Shown: positions 1 through 15,400 of the stretch, in pieces | Numbering within the stretch: position 1 is the stretch's first letter | Layout of the letters: the number at the start of each line of letters is the position of its first letter | Assembly: GCF_963576615.1 (NCBI RefSeq) | Contig: NC_088711.1 | Location: 23,220,182 to 23,284,181, forward strand | Reading direction: 5' to 3' | Origin: Watersipora subatra | Taxonomy: Eukaryota; Bryozoa; Gymnolaemata; Cheilostomatida; Watersiporidae | Length of the DNA: 64,000 nucleotides | Notes under the pieces: generated by a model | The model's input: the letters and a program-made list of their open reading frames with translations, nothing else | What the model was told of the DNA's origin: nothing | Databases searched by the model: none | Program-made: the position numbers and the translations under genes

Positions 1-311
1 GGTTGCACTAAAATAATAAAAAAACAAACATTGATAATGTTTTTTATAAATATGGCCTTAATAGATAGTCAGCTCTTCTAGTCAATTGTCTCCCCATGAC
101 TCCCCAATGTAATGCAATCAAGAGCAGCCACCCTCTGTACAGTTACGAGACCCTCTGCATAGTCAAACATCTTTGTATTTTCTATAATATTATGATTAAT
201 ATATTAATTAATATATTATATAATATTTTGTATTTTGTGTAATTATGACTAACTGTTCTGCTACTCCATATGCTCAATAAAACAATAATATCATGTCTGA
301 AAGGGTCTCCA

Positions 312-398
312 CAACTAAGGACTGTGATCTTACAAGCAACACCACAGCTAACGGCTGTGGTCATACAAGTAACACTACAGCTATGGACTGTGGCCTGT
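312..398. repeat. Degenerate 33-bp tandem repeat, about 2.6 units
   Basis: Units of the form CAGCTAACGGCTGTGGTCAT plus ACAAGTAACACTA start about 20 bp beyond the donor of the WASHC2 exon 419-508. They give rise to the 74-codon minus ORF here, which is not a gene. Confidence 0.75.
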
Positions 399-418
399 CT
401 CAACATCCAGAATCTTAC

Positions 419-3400
419 CGTTTAATATCGGAATCCTTTCTGTAACTAATTGACTCGCTGTCCCCTTCTCCATCACTACCAAATAGTCCGGAAGCTACAG
501 AGGCCTTCCTATAAAACATCAACAGTTGTCTCAGTTTATAAACTTACACATCTCTTCAGAAGCATGCTACACAGCTGGTGAAACCATTTATTACATTTCA
601 TTTTTGACTTTTTAAACTGTTAATCAGGCCTACTCTGAGTAGTTATCTCAAATTTAACTCATGTATTTATGGTATAATGTGTACTATAAATTTAACTCAT
701 GTATTTATGGTATAATGTGTACTATAAATTTAACTCATGTATTTATGGTATAACGTGTACTATAAATTTAAAGCACAGGCAAGATGAAAATTGACTTAAA
801 ATTTGGTTTAAAAACAAATTCTAAAACCAAAATAGAGATGATCCGCGCTTACGAAGATGTGAATTTGTGAATGATGTTACCCAAATTTACTGAAGTCATT
901 TCACTGCGCCTACTGGATTATCAAAACCACTTTAAAATACTCCATATAACAATTATAGTAATTATTGCTTTCATACAAAACCCAACCTTGCAACTATTAT
1001 TTTTCCAGGTAAAGCAAGGCGAGTAGAATTGTTTTAACATATCACAAGCAGTTACCAGTATGTAAGCTTCCGTCTCCAGCAATTTTCAGTTTAATTAATA
1101 TAATCTAATAATCTTTAAAGAATAGAGAAAGCATAATATTATTATGCTTTATTATTCATCTTGAGATGTTGACTGATGTTCTAAAAAAAGAATCAAGGAG
1201 ATTGACCAAACAGAAGCTGAGATATAGCCAGCCAAACACAGGTCTACCAAAAAACAAAAGTGTTTTGGTAATCATCAATATATGACGTATGAAATCGACT
1301 TGTGTGCCATTGGTCAATTAAGCCAACTAATGCGCTCTCCTGTAACAATCACGGCGTTTTAATTGGTTTAATCCCTGGAAGTATAGAACAATCAAATTGG
1401 GCCTAACAATCATCGTTCCTAGAATTCCGAACCAGTCCCTCTGACGTGTAGATTAGTTTTAGCATAAAATAATTACACGCATCTATTATTTCGCAACATT
1501 TCGCTATCTTGCTAGTTCAGCTCAGTTTTGTTGTTCTCCTACTTAGCTTCCCTATTCAGACTCATCTTTAGCGTTGTTCAGATTTTTTAACTATAGCTAT
1601 TAAATACAATCAATTAAATCAATCATCAATCTCGGTTATCATTTGGAATTTTCTACAAATTATATTAGTTACATCATTTATTCTATACGCAGTTATATTA
1701 TTATTTTGTATAATATGCATTATGAATATTATATAAATCATAAAAAATAATCATACATAAAATAATAGATCAATAGAAAAATCAAAGCAAAAGTTATCGT
1801 TTTCTTTTCTTATAGCAAGAGCAGCACGGTCAAGTTAGTCTTTTTAAGATTATGGCTGTAGTGAACTTCCAGTCTGTTAATAGTGACGATAATCATGAAA
1901 ATCAACTGAATGCTCCAGTAGATACACAGTAGAAGAATGCTGCAGTAGATACACAGTAGAAAAATAATGAAGGAACAAAAAGTCCCATTCCTATTTCTTA
2001 TTCTAAACAAACTGCAACTCGCGGATATCGCATATAGACTATACACGCGCCGTTCGTTGAACAGATGATCTTCGGAGCATATCCGTGGAGATCGAGTTAA
2101 AATTTGAAGCACAATAGTCAAAATCTGCTCTTCTGCTTTAAAAAATCATGGCGAGGAATTGTGGGCAAATGCCTTTACCACACAATGTTTGGATGATTTT
2201 CCTGAGAAACCAGAGCTAGTATGTAAATTATTTACTATCGCGAGAAGCGTTTCACATCTCGTAGCCAAAACAATCATTATACATAACGGCGGTAAGGGTG
2301 CGCAACTCCGGCACATGACCATTAAGTCGATTTTATACGTCACAGTTTTCGGGATTTTCGAAGGGTTTTCCTCTGACACTTTATTAGGTAGACCTGTGTT
2401 TGGCTGTCTATATCTCAGCTTCTAGTGGGTCAATCTCCTTGATTCTTTTTTTAGAACAACATTCAACACCTCAAGATAACTAATAAAGCATAATAATATT
2501 ATGCTTTCTCTATTCTTTAATAAATGATGTTTATTTTGACACGACACAAACTCAAGCTGAAATAATAAAACTGTTTAAATGTTTCGGTCAAATTGAAAAG
2601 ATGGCCATATTTCATATATTTTTTTCTTTGTGTATTTTATGTATATTGTAAGGGCCTAGGTAATATAATTGAAAATTGTTCAATGAAGGAGTAAAGATTG
2701 AAGCAGTCATACCGAGGAGCTTTTTCACTCTGAAGGGTGGGCGTGTCCTCTTTTTCCTCTTCACTGGCGCTCTCATCCGACTGTAATCAGTCAGAACACA
2801 ACCATATGGTTACTGACCCACCCACAACAGTCGTGGTACATATGTACACCGTACTCAACAAGACACATATCCGTAATATTTTTAGTTCATGACAAAGCAA
2901 ATGAAAAAGGCAAGCTTACTGAAAGCTTAGCGCCAGCTCGCTTTTGGAGAGCAGCTGCAAGAGGATTGCTGTTTCCACCAAACATAGACACAGCTCCCGC
3001 TGGCATCTGTATGTAGAGACAAGAAATATAGCAGAACTCTAGTCGATGAAACGTAAAGACAACCTAACAAACTTCATTACATAATGATTATTATTCTCCA
3101 GAGGCAAATCACCTGTCTGGCTCGACTAGTATTTCAGTGTTAAAGGAAGCCTGATAGAGAGCTCATCAACTAACTATGAGGGAAAATATCAGGTCAACAT
3201 TGAAATGCACCTCATTGGCCAGTTGGTTTTAATGCTATTCAATTTAAATTTCATTAAAGGTTGACTTGCAACAAAATTCACATTACAGTTATTTGGTATC
3301 AAAAGATTCACCATGTCTTACTCTGCTGTGTTGTAGGTGCAAAGTATGTGGAAACGTGATGACAAGCTCATCCATCTCAGCCATCACAAAACCGCCGTAA

Positions 3401-6400
3401 GAATCTCTTTTCAAAACAGCTCAAATGTGATGTAGTTGTGAAAGATGGTTTCTGTTTACACTTTCATGCAACCTTATTCGTCAAAATATTTTCACAAATA
3501 TACTTACGTATTCAATTAAACCATGTCTATTGTTCTTACGGATCTGTTTTATCGTCGTTGTAATGCTGTCACTTTCAGCACTGATAATTGTTTGATAAAC
3601 ATGACAAGCCTGTTGGTCACCTGTGATAATCGAAAAATGCTGCAGAAATTATTCACGAAGTATGGGTCACATGATCAGATTACGACTAGACGATTAGACC
3701 TAGCCGAAACAAAACTGTAAAGTAGCGAGCATTTATATTTGATACGGGGTCTTCGGTAAAACCCGAAGTGTTTGTCATAAACTAGTGCTACGAGAAGTTT
3801 TATATTGAGCCTTTTATTGGCCTTTCAATTTATGTGAGGACATCACGTGACAAAACGATAACCGAATGTAATGACAATGTCAGAGAAATAAACTGATTTC
3901 GATCTACGGCGGTTTCGTGATGGCTGCGATAAACTGTTCGCTTTTTAGCTTTTGAGAGCTTTTAATCACATTTCCACATATTTTGCACCTACAACACAGC
4001 AGAGTAAGACACGGTGAATCTTTTGATACCAAATAACTGTAATGTGAATTTTGTTGCAAGTCAACCTTTAAGATACTCAGCTACTGATAACATCTAACAT
4101 CATCACTGCAAACTAGCACAAATTGGTGTAAAAATCAACTTTGGCTACAATATTTCCACCATGACTGCAAATAAAAATGGATTTCACCTTTTTCTTATTT
4201 TCAGGCGATGCCTGTTTTGTAGCTGTAGGTTTATCAAACAAGCTATCCTCTTCTTCGCTGTCAGTTGAGCTGAAGAGACCACCATGAGTCTTGGCAGGCT
4301 TTGAAGGCTCTACAGGCTTGATTACACTGCTCTCTTTAGATTTACCACCCCAATCTTCTTCATCAGAATTGTCACCAAACAGGTCATGACTAACAGAAGC
4401 AGGTGCTTTAACTGGCTCTTGTTTAGCTTTGGCTGGTTTTGCCTTGACAGGAACAACAGGTTCCTCTTCATCATCAGCTAACCAAAGGAGTAAATATATT
4501 TTACTATTATATTATTTTATCTCGGTCGAGAGATAGAATAATCTTGCAAAAACATAACATTTACGATAATAGCTTACGATCACACGGTTACTATGTTTGA
4601 TTTGCATTGGCATACAAACACTTCGCTCGGAATGTCTTATGCCTGAGCAACAAACTTTACAATCATACTTGCAGTAGTTAAACCATAAAAAATACACACA
4701 ATGTCAACAAGCATGCAAAAATACAAACATATTCAGCGAATTAAACTTTCTTATATAATAATAGGATTTCGGTAAGGTTATTGCTCCAAATGAGAATCTT
4801 TATACTTCTACCTTAGTTTGCAGAATACTTACAGCTTGAAACAGGTTTCTTTTTTTTCTTCTGAGATCTCATGTGACTCTCATCAACATCGGCGACGTCA
4901 TCAAAAAGACCTCCATCATCCTGTGTAGCATTGTCAAAAAGACCACCTCCAGAGTCAAAGAGACCACCCCGTGAGCTGAACAAGCCACCATCGTCGTCGC
5001 TCTCCGGCGCCCCAAACAGATCATCTTAACATACGAGAGATAAGCTAAGGACAGAAATGCTTGTGGTACAGTTGCATTTGCTTAAATACAAAAATATAGC
5101 AGCAGTAGATGTGAAATGTTTGCAAGCCTGCTTAATGAACTGCAATATTATTAGAGTTGAAGTAGGTAACTGCATGAGAACAGTAGAGACTATTGTAAGC
5201 ATGACTTTGAGACAGAAGCCAAGGTTGGAGAAGAGTACCGCATGGCTATATTGTTATGGCTTCCTTCGCACTCACCATCATCAAAGGCTGGTTTCTTCGT
5301 CTTCTTAGTCTTAACAGTTTCCTTGTTGGTAGCAGAAGATGGCTTGCTTTCTGACTTTCTAGTTTTAGATTTCTCAGAGTCCACTGCGAAGCAAACAAAT
5401 GAACTGGCTGAATCTTTTGCATTGAGCAAATGTACAATATTGGAATACTTAGGAAGATCACCATCCCAACACCATCCCAGATGTGATGCAGTAAGTTCTG
5501 TCTACGGAAATGCCAGGAGTACCTTACACTGACCATGCTGAGAAGGCTATTCCCTACGCACCTGAAGCAGCAGGAGCACCTGGAGCAGCAGGCACTCCTA
5601 TCTTCTTAGCTAGCTCAGAAGCAAAGTCTAGAGGCGCAGCACTAACTGGGGTAGGTACAGCTTCATCCTCATTTTCTGATTCAGAAGAAAGTTGAACTCG
5701 TTTAGAAGGCCTCCTTGCTGTACCAAACAAATCATCATCTTCCTCAGACTCTGAATCTGAGCTTGATGCCTACCAACATAGGATTTCTTTTGGAAATATC
5801 CAAAAGTTTTAATTTTCGCCTTTTTTAAGAAAGACATCAAACCTTATTTATCAAATATTTAATTAAATCATGTTTAAAAAAATCAACCTGCGTCGCTAGA
5901 ACAGGACGTCTGTTGCTAGTCTGGGTTGTCTGCTCATCACTATCTGAGTAAGAGTAGTCTGACGACTCTGCTTCTACTCCTTTACCTGCATCCTCTTCCT
6001 CTGACTCACTGAGACTACCGTGGTCAGACTCATCGTCATCTGTAAACAGAACAAAGAACAAAAAAGTATACAAACAGGCATGAACAAGAGAAGCCGAAAG
6101 GATGTGATATATTGATAATGACGGAGACAAGGAGAGAGAAGGAGGAGGAGAGAGATATATGAGAGAGAAAAAAAGGGAATGAGAGGAAAAAAGAGAGACA
6201 AAAATGAGACAAAAGGGAAAAATGAGGAAGAAAGAGAAAGAGGGAGGAAGAGAGACAAAGAAAAAGAGGATGTGGGGAAAGAGAGTGAAAAAGAAGGGAG
6301 AGAGTGAGATGGGAAAAATAAATATGAGCGAGAGAGGAAGAACAAAAGAGAAAGAGAAAAGGGCAGAGAGGAAAAAAGATGAAAGAGAGTGAGAGACGAC

Positions 6401-9400
6401 GAAGAAGAGAAAAGAAGAAAAGGGTAGAGAATGTGAAGGAAAAGGTAAATATAGAGGGTGAGTAAACAAACTATAAAACAAGTTGACCAGATATCTTTTT
6501 ATCTGCATCCTCAAATTCTTCTAAAGTTGAAGAAAGGCTACCAAAGTTTGTAATTAATGCCAAACACAAGCTGCTAGTCAAAGAGAGATTTTTATTTATT
6601 ATTAGCGCCACCAAGGAATGGACAGAAAGATCGTTGGAACAACTGCATCTCTTTACCTGATGGAACATCAATAAGTCCAACATTGTCATTCTGATGAAAG
6701 GCCTGACTTCCTATCACAACCGGAAGTGACCTGAGTACATAAGGATCCTTCAGCTCCAGCATTGGTTCCCCTTGATATGGTTCGTCGTCATCAGAATCAC
6801 CATCATCAATATTGACTTCTAGTCTACAAAACCACAATTTAATAAATGAAACATGCTGGGACAGGTACAATAGGCTTTAAATGATAACAAGCGATGAGCA
6901 AGAACAGCATACTTTTCATAAGCTGTTTCCAAAACATTAAGGCCAAGTGAAACTGCTTGTGAGATTTTAGGGATGAGCTCACCCTCCACCTCTTCTTTGG
7001 TCTTCTCTTTCTGCAAACAAAAACCGCTTTCTATCCCTCACTTTTCATCAAAGCTAACAAAATATTAAAGGATGACTTGCAACAAAATTCACATTACAGC
7101 TGTTTGGTATCAAAAGATCCACCATGTCTTACTCTGCTGTGTTCTAGGTGCATAATATGTGGAAATGTGAATACAAGCTCTTAAAAGCTCAAAAACGAAC
7201 ATTTAATTGCAACCATCATGAAAACGCCGTAGATTAGAACCTCTTTCCAAAACGGCTCAAATGGGAGATAGTTGAACAAGATGGCTTCTGTTTACACTTT
7301 CATGCAACCTCATTCGCCGAAATAATTTCACACATATACTTCACGCATTCAATAAAACCATGTCTATTGTCATTACGCGTCTATTTCATCCACATCGTAG
7401 TGCTGCTACTTTGAGCACTGATATCTCCAAACCTACCGTAAAAAATTGTTTAATTTTTTAACCTCAGCTCGAAGGAGTGCATATTATCCTCTGAAAAACA
7501 TGAGGAGCCTGTTGGTCACTTGGGATAGTCAAAAAATGCTGCAGAAATTGTTCGCGATGTTTGGCAAAAAGTGAAGGGTTACATGATCAGATTACGACTA
7601 GATGATTAGACCAAGCCAAAACAAAACTGTAAAGTAGCGAGCATCTATATTTGATATAGACTTTTCGGTAAAACCCGAAGTATTTGCCATAAACTAGTGC
7701 TACAAGAAGTTGTTGGACCAAATTGTTGGAGTACGTCAGAGAAATAAATTAATTCCAACATAAGGCGTTTTTGTGACGGCGGCGATTAACTGTTCGTTAT
7801 TGAGCTTTTAAAAGATTGTATTCACATTTTCACATATTTTGCACCTGCAACACAGCAGAGTAAGACATGGTGAATCTTTTGATACGAAAAAACTGTAAGG
7901 TGAATCGTGGTGCATGTCAACCTTTAAGGAATGTATTTCTGTTGATTCTGACCTACCACGTCTACTCACGAAAAAACCTTACAAGCTACATTGTCAAACA
8001 TAAAGTAGGATAAACAAAAATGACACTGAAATATTACATATATGAAATTTGAAGAAACCTTGCTTGGATTTTCAGTAGAATTTCCTTCTCCAGCTGATTG
8101 TGACACATCCTCATCGTACACTCTCTGTAAATAAAATGCTAAAATGATAACTGCTGTTAAACAAACAGAAATAAGGCATGGCTGAGAATCTGAAATATGT
8201 TTATAGAATCAGCTGAAGCAGATGAACAGACTGTAAGATAACACCGACTTGTGTTACAAGGTACACTACACATGGTACACTACACATGCCCACCTTACAT
8301 AAAGTACACTACACACCGCACACTACACACGGTACACTACACATGGTACACTGAACATGCCCACCTTACACAAACACCTTATAATTATATTGAAATAATT
8401 TCAAAATGCCTCCATATGTTAAATATATTTGCACTAATAATAAAACACGCGAGGAAATGTGTTAAAAATATTAGAAGAAGGAGGATGTATTGAACTGCAT
8501 CTTGTCCTCAATTATACCTATTTACATGTTGTAAGATTGTTGAGGCGTATTTCTACTGTATCCTTTGTTGAGTGTGGAGATAATTAGTTCCTCCTACATA
8601 ATCAGAACCGCTAACTCTTATAACACTTATAAGGGGAGTATAATGTCAACCAGTGAAAATGAGCCTAAACACTTTCAGCTGTAGATAAATATTAGATGCA
8701 TGATGCTTCTCTAATTGTATTTATATAGCCACTTAATTGTAAGGTAAGCAATCACCAATGGCACTTGTCACCGTATGCTTTTCTTTTGATCAGTGGTATA
8801 CACATATGTTGGTCTCCACACTCATCATAGAACCTAGTCTACTTTGACGAGCCCAGATGTCTGCTGTACATAAACAAGTATCTGATAATAGTGCCTCACC
8901 TGTTCATACCAATTACATGTAAATACTTTCTGCAACCACTATAAACTAATACCAAAGCTGGGCACCATAGTAATTGTTCATTTATATTCAAGTCGAGTCA
9001 TATCAATGGTAACTAAAACCTCTATAGGTTGTCATATGTTTGACAGACTGCAACAGGAAAAGGAGGGCATGACTGCTAGAAGTAAGTCAACATACAACAT
9101 TATTTAAGCAAATTGAACTAAAAGTTTTTATAAGCAACAAACAATCGACGCTTACAATTCATTTACTTTCAAACTAATCCGAAAATAAGCCTATACTATC
9201 AAAAACATACTAACACTATATTTGAAGAGTTATGATGCTTATTATGTGCTACCCAAGTCCATAGGCCTAGTCAGCACAAACCTGAAAGGTGTACATGCTT
9301 TGTTGATGCTAGTGATATCCTATGTTTCTCTGCACTGTATCATAGTTACTTATATAAAGCAGCCTACACACGATTACTAAAGCACCGGCCTATAGTAGCC

Positions 9401-12400
9401 TATACACTTATGCTACGTACAGACACAGGTACAACTCAGCTACTCGTACATAGTCATACAAACGCAAAATGATTGAGATAGTGATGCAACATAATAGCTT
9501 ATGCATACTACATATAGCTATACACATTACAGTATAGACTATAGAGGAATAATAATAACTTCCAACATATATATATATCGAGACAAACACTTACACCTAA
9601 CAAGTATAGTGGTAACTTACGTTTTCAACAAATTGATTGTTAGCCAAGGTGATGAACTCATTGAAGGCATTATTTGTGCTGACTTCACATGACTAAAATA
9701 AACAGTAAAGAGAATGGTATGTCGTGTGAGCAATGGTGAGAGTGTCTAATGAAAATAATTGTTATGACAATTTGGGAGAATAACTCGTGTGTCTTGTACC
9801 TTAATACTTGCAGCTAGACTGTCTATCTCCTTGCCAAGGGAGTGAGTCCTTGATATCATATCCTTGGACATCTCTTTCAGACTCAATAGCAGCTGAAAAG
9901 ACAACTCCACCAGTGAGTTTAAACAGTCAAAGAACTAACAGTCATATACATATAACAGCGGTGTTCAAGATAAACTTATACAAGACTTTACTGATTTTTT
10001 TCAGAAATTATTGGTGTTTTTCTGTTATTCGCGATTATTTGTTATTTTTGAGGTGATCTGACTGCCGGGATGTACAAAAACTAAAATCGACAAAACTTGA
10101 TCGAGCTAAAGTGTGATTACGACATCGATAGTTGCAAAGAGATTGGTAGAATAGAAACTCATGATGCTGTGATTTGAACGCAATAGCTGATATCACAACT
10201 ACCGCAATGATAACAACTAGTGATGTCACTTTGCATGTATTTCTCTTACAGTGTCTTAACTGCAATCAAGTTTTGTCGATTTTAATCTGGAAACATCCTG
10301 GCAGTCAGATCACCTCAAACATAAAAAACCATCGCAAATGATAGAAAAATACTGATATTTCTGATAAAAGCTATTAAAACTTTGTGTAACTTCATCTTTA
10401 AGAAGGAAGAAGCGAGTGATGTCTGTCTGAGTTAAAGACCAAGTGAGAAACATGGTTACTATAGCAGGTCCATGCTATTACTTAAACTCCATCTTTCAAA
10501 CTAGAGTAAAAAAGTAGTAACTAATACTAGCAAAGGTCAATTAAATATGTGCTTTAAAACTAGCGTATGTAACGTTAAACCGTACTGCAGTATCTCCAGC
10601 CAATGACCACTGTTTGGCATTTTGCCTGACAACACTTGTGTTCCATGGTTTATTCCAGTCGTTGCCTTGGTTAGTTACAGCTGTGGCTTGCTGACTATCA
10701 CTCGCTGCAGGAGGAGCAGATGTAGTGGTAGCCGCTGCCTAAGTAAGAAGACATAAGAGCATATCAGATTATACTTTAAGAGCACTCCACAATTCCAACC
10801 CAAAGACAGTTATTGTGTATTATGCTGTTCTACTCGGACTCTACAACTTCCCACATCGCTTTGTTCAATTAGCGACAAGGTACTACGGGAGCTGTTAAAT
10901 TTTGTATATTTGTTTTTCACTTACACCAGTATAAACTGACACAACAAAAAATAGAATGCAGATTTAAGCAGCTTTGCGCCTTTTAAAACCCTCATCATCA
11001 ACCAGAATATCTTGAGGATTAATTATACAGAACAAGTTACATTGAAACTAGCCTGAGTTTTTACACTCAGGCTGCATTTAAGGTGTTTTTCCTTAAGAGT
11101 ATATTAGTTTTCTAGTCAAAAACCTTAACACATGGCTGAACCTAGACTACTGCACATTTTAACCTTACTAGTATTTCTTCTAGTCTAAAGAAATATTTGT
11201 TTCCATCTAAACATGTTTTGTTCTGAAGGTGCAACAATTCAGCTTACTACTGATGGAATAATGAGTAAGATCAATGGACAGTAAGTAATGAAGGGGCTAA
11301 ATGATTAGGTAGTACATAATGTAAGTGAGGCATTGTAGCAGGCATATGCAGCTAGAAATATATTTCTTCATGCTTAACGAAGTTCTTATGACTAAACATT
11401 AATCTGCATATGAATTAAACGTCATATTTTGTGAATTAGATCCAGCTTTTAATGTATATCTAAGCACTTGACAAGTTTCAGTTGGCCTCAAAGCTTTGTA
11501 CCTAATTTAAACAAAGTTGCGAGTTTGTTGCAGATGGCAGTAGCTCATTCATTTGACAGTATGACCAATATGTGTGATATACTTAGGAATTATTTATATT
11601 GGATATCAAGCGTCAAAATTTAGCATAGCGAACAATAAATAAAATTAAGATCCAACCATACAGCATTAATGTATATATTGCGCAATGCTTAACAGGCGCA
11701 TGATGCAGAACGTTATGTATGAAGCTACTATGTTGCACTCCTTCACATATATTAAACTATATGAATGTCCGGTTGCACAAGTATTAAAAAATGCTTATAA
11801 ACAGTGGCAATTTAGTTGCCATTGGCTAGTTTGAGTAAGCTGGCATCCATATTGCTAAACTTAATAATAAAAGCTGTGAGAGCAAGCTTCAGTGACGTTG
11901 CGTTGCGTGACGCAGAGTGCTATGCATATTTCAACCCGGATAACGACTCATATCACCCAATGAATTCATTGCATGTGGCGTAGCTTAATTGGTTAGGTTA
12001 TCACCTGGTGAACGGGAGGTTTCAAATTTCTTGCTATAGGGATTTGTCATTGCCAAATACTAATTGCTATAGCTGGACAGACGAACGACAAGCTTTGAGA
12101 TCTATATAAAACAGTCTAAAGCAGGGGTGTCCAAACTTTTTGCAAAGGGGCCAGATTTGGCAAGTTAACAATTTAGGAGGCCAACCTTGGCGGACATTTG
12201 TTACATATAACAACAATTTAAAATTTTTAAATAAATTTTACCAACCCAATCTGTGTTTCATATTTGCTTTATTTGTTTTAATTTCAGCTATTTTAAGCAT
12301 GTGCTTTGGTTCGTTTGAAACATGCGTATCAAAATTGCATTGACATTATAATTGAAATTTAATAATCACTTAACTTAACTTTTTTAACACTAACTTTTTT

Positions 12401-15400
12401 GTAACAGTTGAACAGAAGTAATTGTACTCTAGGGTACAAACTACGTTTGAAACGTGAAACAATATCTCACTATAACAGTTTAATATTTATAGAATTGTTA
12501 AACAAAATTACAGAAAAATGAACAATAGGCATATCAACAAGTGTGGGGCTCATTTAAAATATGACAGTAATTATAAATGTTTATTGGATTTTTAAATGTT
12601 TAACACGCAGGTAACAGCGCTTCTGCCCAATTTATTAACCCTGGCCGTTTTTGTCAGTGGTGTCAGTAACCCTAAGCAATCTGTCCAACCATCCTAAGCT
12701 AAGTTTTTAAACTTTTATTAAATATAACTAAACAAGCTCATAATACAATGATACTTGGTGAAACATTATTAAAAATGTCGAGCAACCCACAGCAAATGTC
12801 ATCAAACAGAAAAAAAACAGTGCGTCACCATTATTCGGGCCAAAACTATAAAAGTTTGCACAATTTTAAAAAACTCGTAAAAACATTTACAGCAGCATCA
12901 CATCTATTGAGCGCATGTTCATCATCATTTCATGACTCAAAATATAGCGGAAAAGTATATTAGTATCATAAAATTCTTTATTTGCATCACAATCATTTAT
13001 GACCTACCAACAAATGAGTTACATCAATTTTTTTGCGATACCGTTCTAATAAAATTTGTTATTTAATTGAAGTAAAGATATTTGAAAACTGTTACAAATG
13101 GATGAGACATTTCTGGTCAAACAACCTGAGCAAGAACTTATCTGATTGCTTACGCTGTTACTTAGAAACTGCTTTTGTAAACAAAGCCATGTGAATGCCA
13201 GAATCCCAGCCATTAGGGATTTTGACACACCCTACACAATGCTGGAAAATTGGCCGCTAGGGTTCAAAGGGTTAATTCTACTGGCGGGCCAGACGTTATC
13301 GATTTTATGACAGAGGCTGCGGGCCGGATGAAAATTGACCCTGGGCCGCATGTGGCCCGCGGGCCGAACATTGAGAATGTCTGGTCTAAAGTATTTTCAT
13401 TTCATGCTCATTAATATAATCATTTTCATATCCACTATTATTCACCATATTAAAACCAATGACTTATTCCTTCAAGATTTACTTGCAACAAAATTCACAT
13501 AGCAGTTATTTGGTATGAAAATGTTCACCATGTCTTCCTCTGCTGTGTTGTAGGTGGAAAATATGTGGAAATGTGATTACAAGCTCTTGAAAGCTAAAAA
13601 ACGAAAAGTTAATCGCGGCATCACGAAAACGTCATAGTTTGGAATCTCTTTATTTTGATGACGTATCCAAACCTTGTGGTTTTTTTTTTGACACGTGATG
13701 TTTTCATGTGAATTTGAAAGGCCAATAAAAAGCTCAATATAAAACGTCTTATAGCACTAGTTTATGACAAACACTTCGAGTTCTACCGGAGAGCATTATC
13801 AAATATAGATGCTCACTACTTTACAGTTTCGTTTCAGCCTGTTCTAATCGTCTAATCGTAATCAGATCATGTGACCCATACTTCCTGCCAACAGGTGACC
13901 AATAGGCTCGTCATGTTTATCAGAGGATGATATGCACTCCTTCGAGCTAATATTAAAAAATTAAATGAAATTTTACGATAGGTTTTGAGATATCAGTGCT
14001 CAAAGTAACAGCATTAATATGATGATGAAAAAGATGCATAAGGACAATAGACATCGTTTTATTGAACGTGCTAAGTATATTTGTGAAAATATTTCGACGA
14101 AAGAGGTTGCATGAAAATTTAAACAGAAGCCATCATGTTCAACTATGTCCCATTTGATCCGTTATGGAAAGGGATTCCAATCTATGGCGTTTTCTTGGTG
14201 GCTGGGACTAAATGTTCATTTTTGAGCTTTTAGAGCTTGTAATCACATTTCCATATATTTTGCACCTACAACACAGCAGAGTAAGACATGGTGAATATTT
14301 TGATACCAAACAACTGTAATAAGAATTTTGTTGGAAGTCAACCTTTCAATGTAATGTGCTACGGTTTTAATCTAAGAGAGTATGATTTCGCTATATGTAG
14401 ACTTTTGCAAACTGTTTATACGTCAATTCGTGCTACCAATATTTAGTTTGCGTGGTAACTGTCGTAATCATATCTATCATAGTAACACATTTGTGATGCT
14501 CTTTCATGAGTTTATTTTACACAGCTCACACTCGGCATCGATTGTTCTATTGCTTGTAGGTGCAACTGTAAATCATAAAGCATCTGCCAATTTAATACAA
14601 ATTATGTCATTTATTCAGTCAAAAAACTGCATATTTAAATATAACTAGAACTAGTACAATTGGGCATCTGGGAAGGTAGTGAGCATATCAACATGAATAA
14701 ACAATCCCAAAGGTACTCAGCCAAAAATAAACTTAATACTATCATGCATAGACATGTTCCTAGCTAAACAATAGGGTTTTGCAGTTAGGATTTTTAAATG
14801 TACAATATTGTTGTCGTATGGAGATATCAGCAAATCTGGATACAAAAAGGGAGGAATATTCGAGACTCATGAAATTATTTGATTCATTCAATTAGCAAAA
14901 CATCTAGTACATCAGAGAATCCTCAAAAAAATCAACCAAAGGGCATGCATCAACTTTCAGATCAGAAAACCACCAAAGAAATTGGAGGGGATGATATGTG
15001 TGCAGCTCTGCCAACCTCTACTGGTCACAACTAAAATAATAGTAGTTCGTCATCATTTCAACCAGTAAATTTCCATAAAGTACTCAAGATAATTTCAATC
15101 AAATACCAACCCTCTACCACATGACGAACCGAAACTGAACATCTAAACATCTCCTCACAGGCTAACATAGACATCTATAGAAAATAACAGCTCCAATGAC
15201 TGCCTCTTTCTTTTTTGTCGGTTAAAGCTCTTTCTCGTTCAACTATTAAGACTCGTCTTCTTTAGACTGCCATAGCTCTTTTTTGACTGTAGAGGCTTGC
15301 ACACATTCGAGAGCGGGCCAAAGAGCACGGACAGCTGTTTGTGTAAGGGTGTAACTTTTACTGCCTATTTTTAATTTTTTGTCACAATTATTATTGTTTT

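Noticed and set aside
5837-6514. 225-codon minus ORF rich in Ser, Leu and Phe
   Set aside because: It reads through the purine/pyrimidine tract between two proven WASHC2 exons and only overlaps the real exon 5888-6039.
12748-13228. ORFs inside the hAT element
   Set aside because: Short, on opposite strands, and without transposase motifs.
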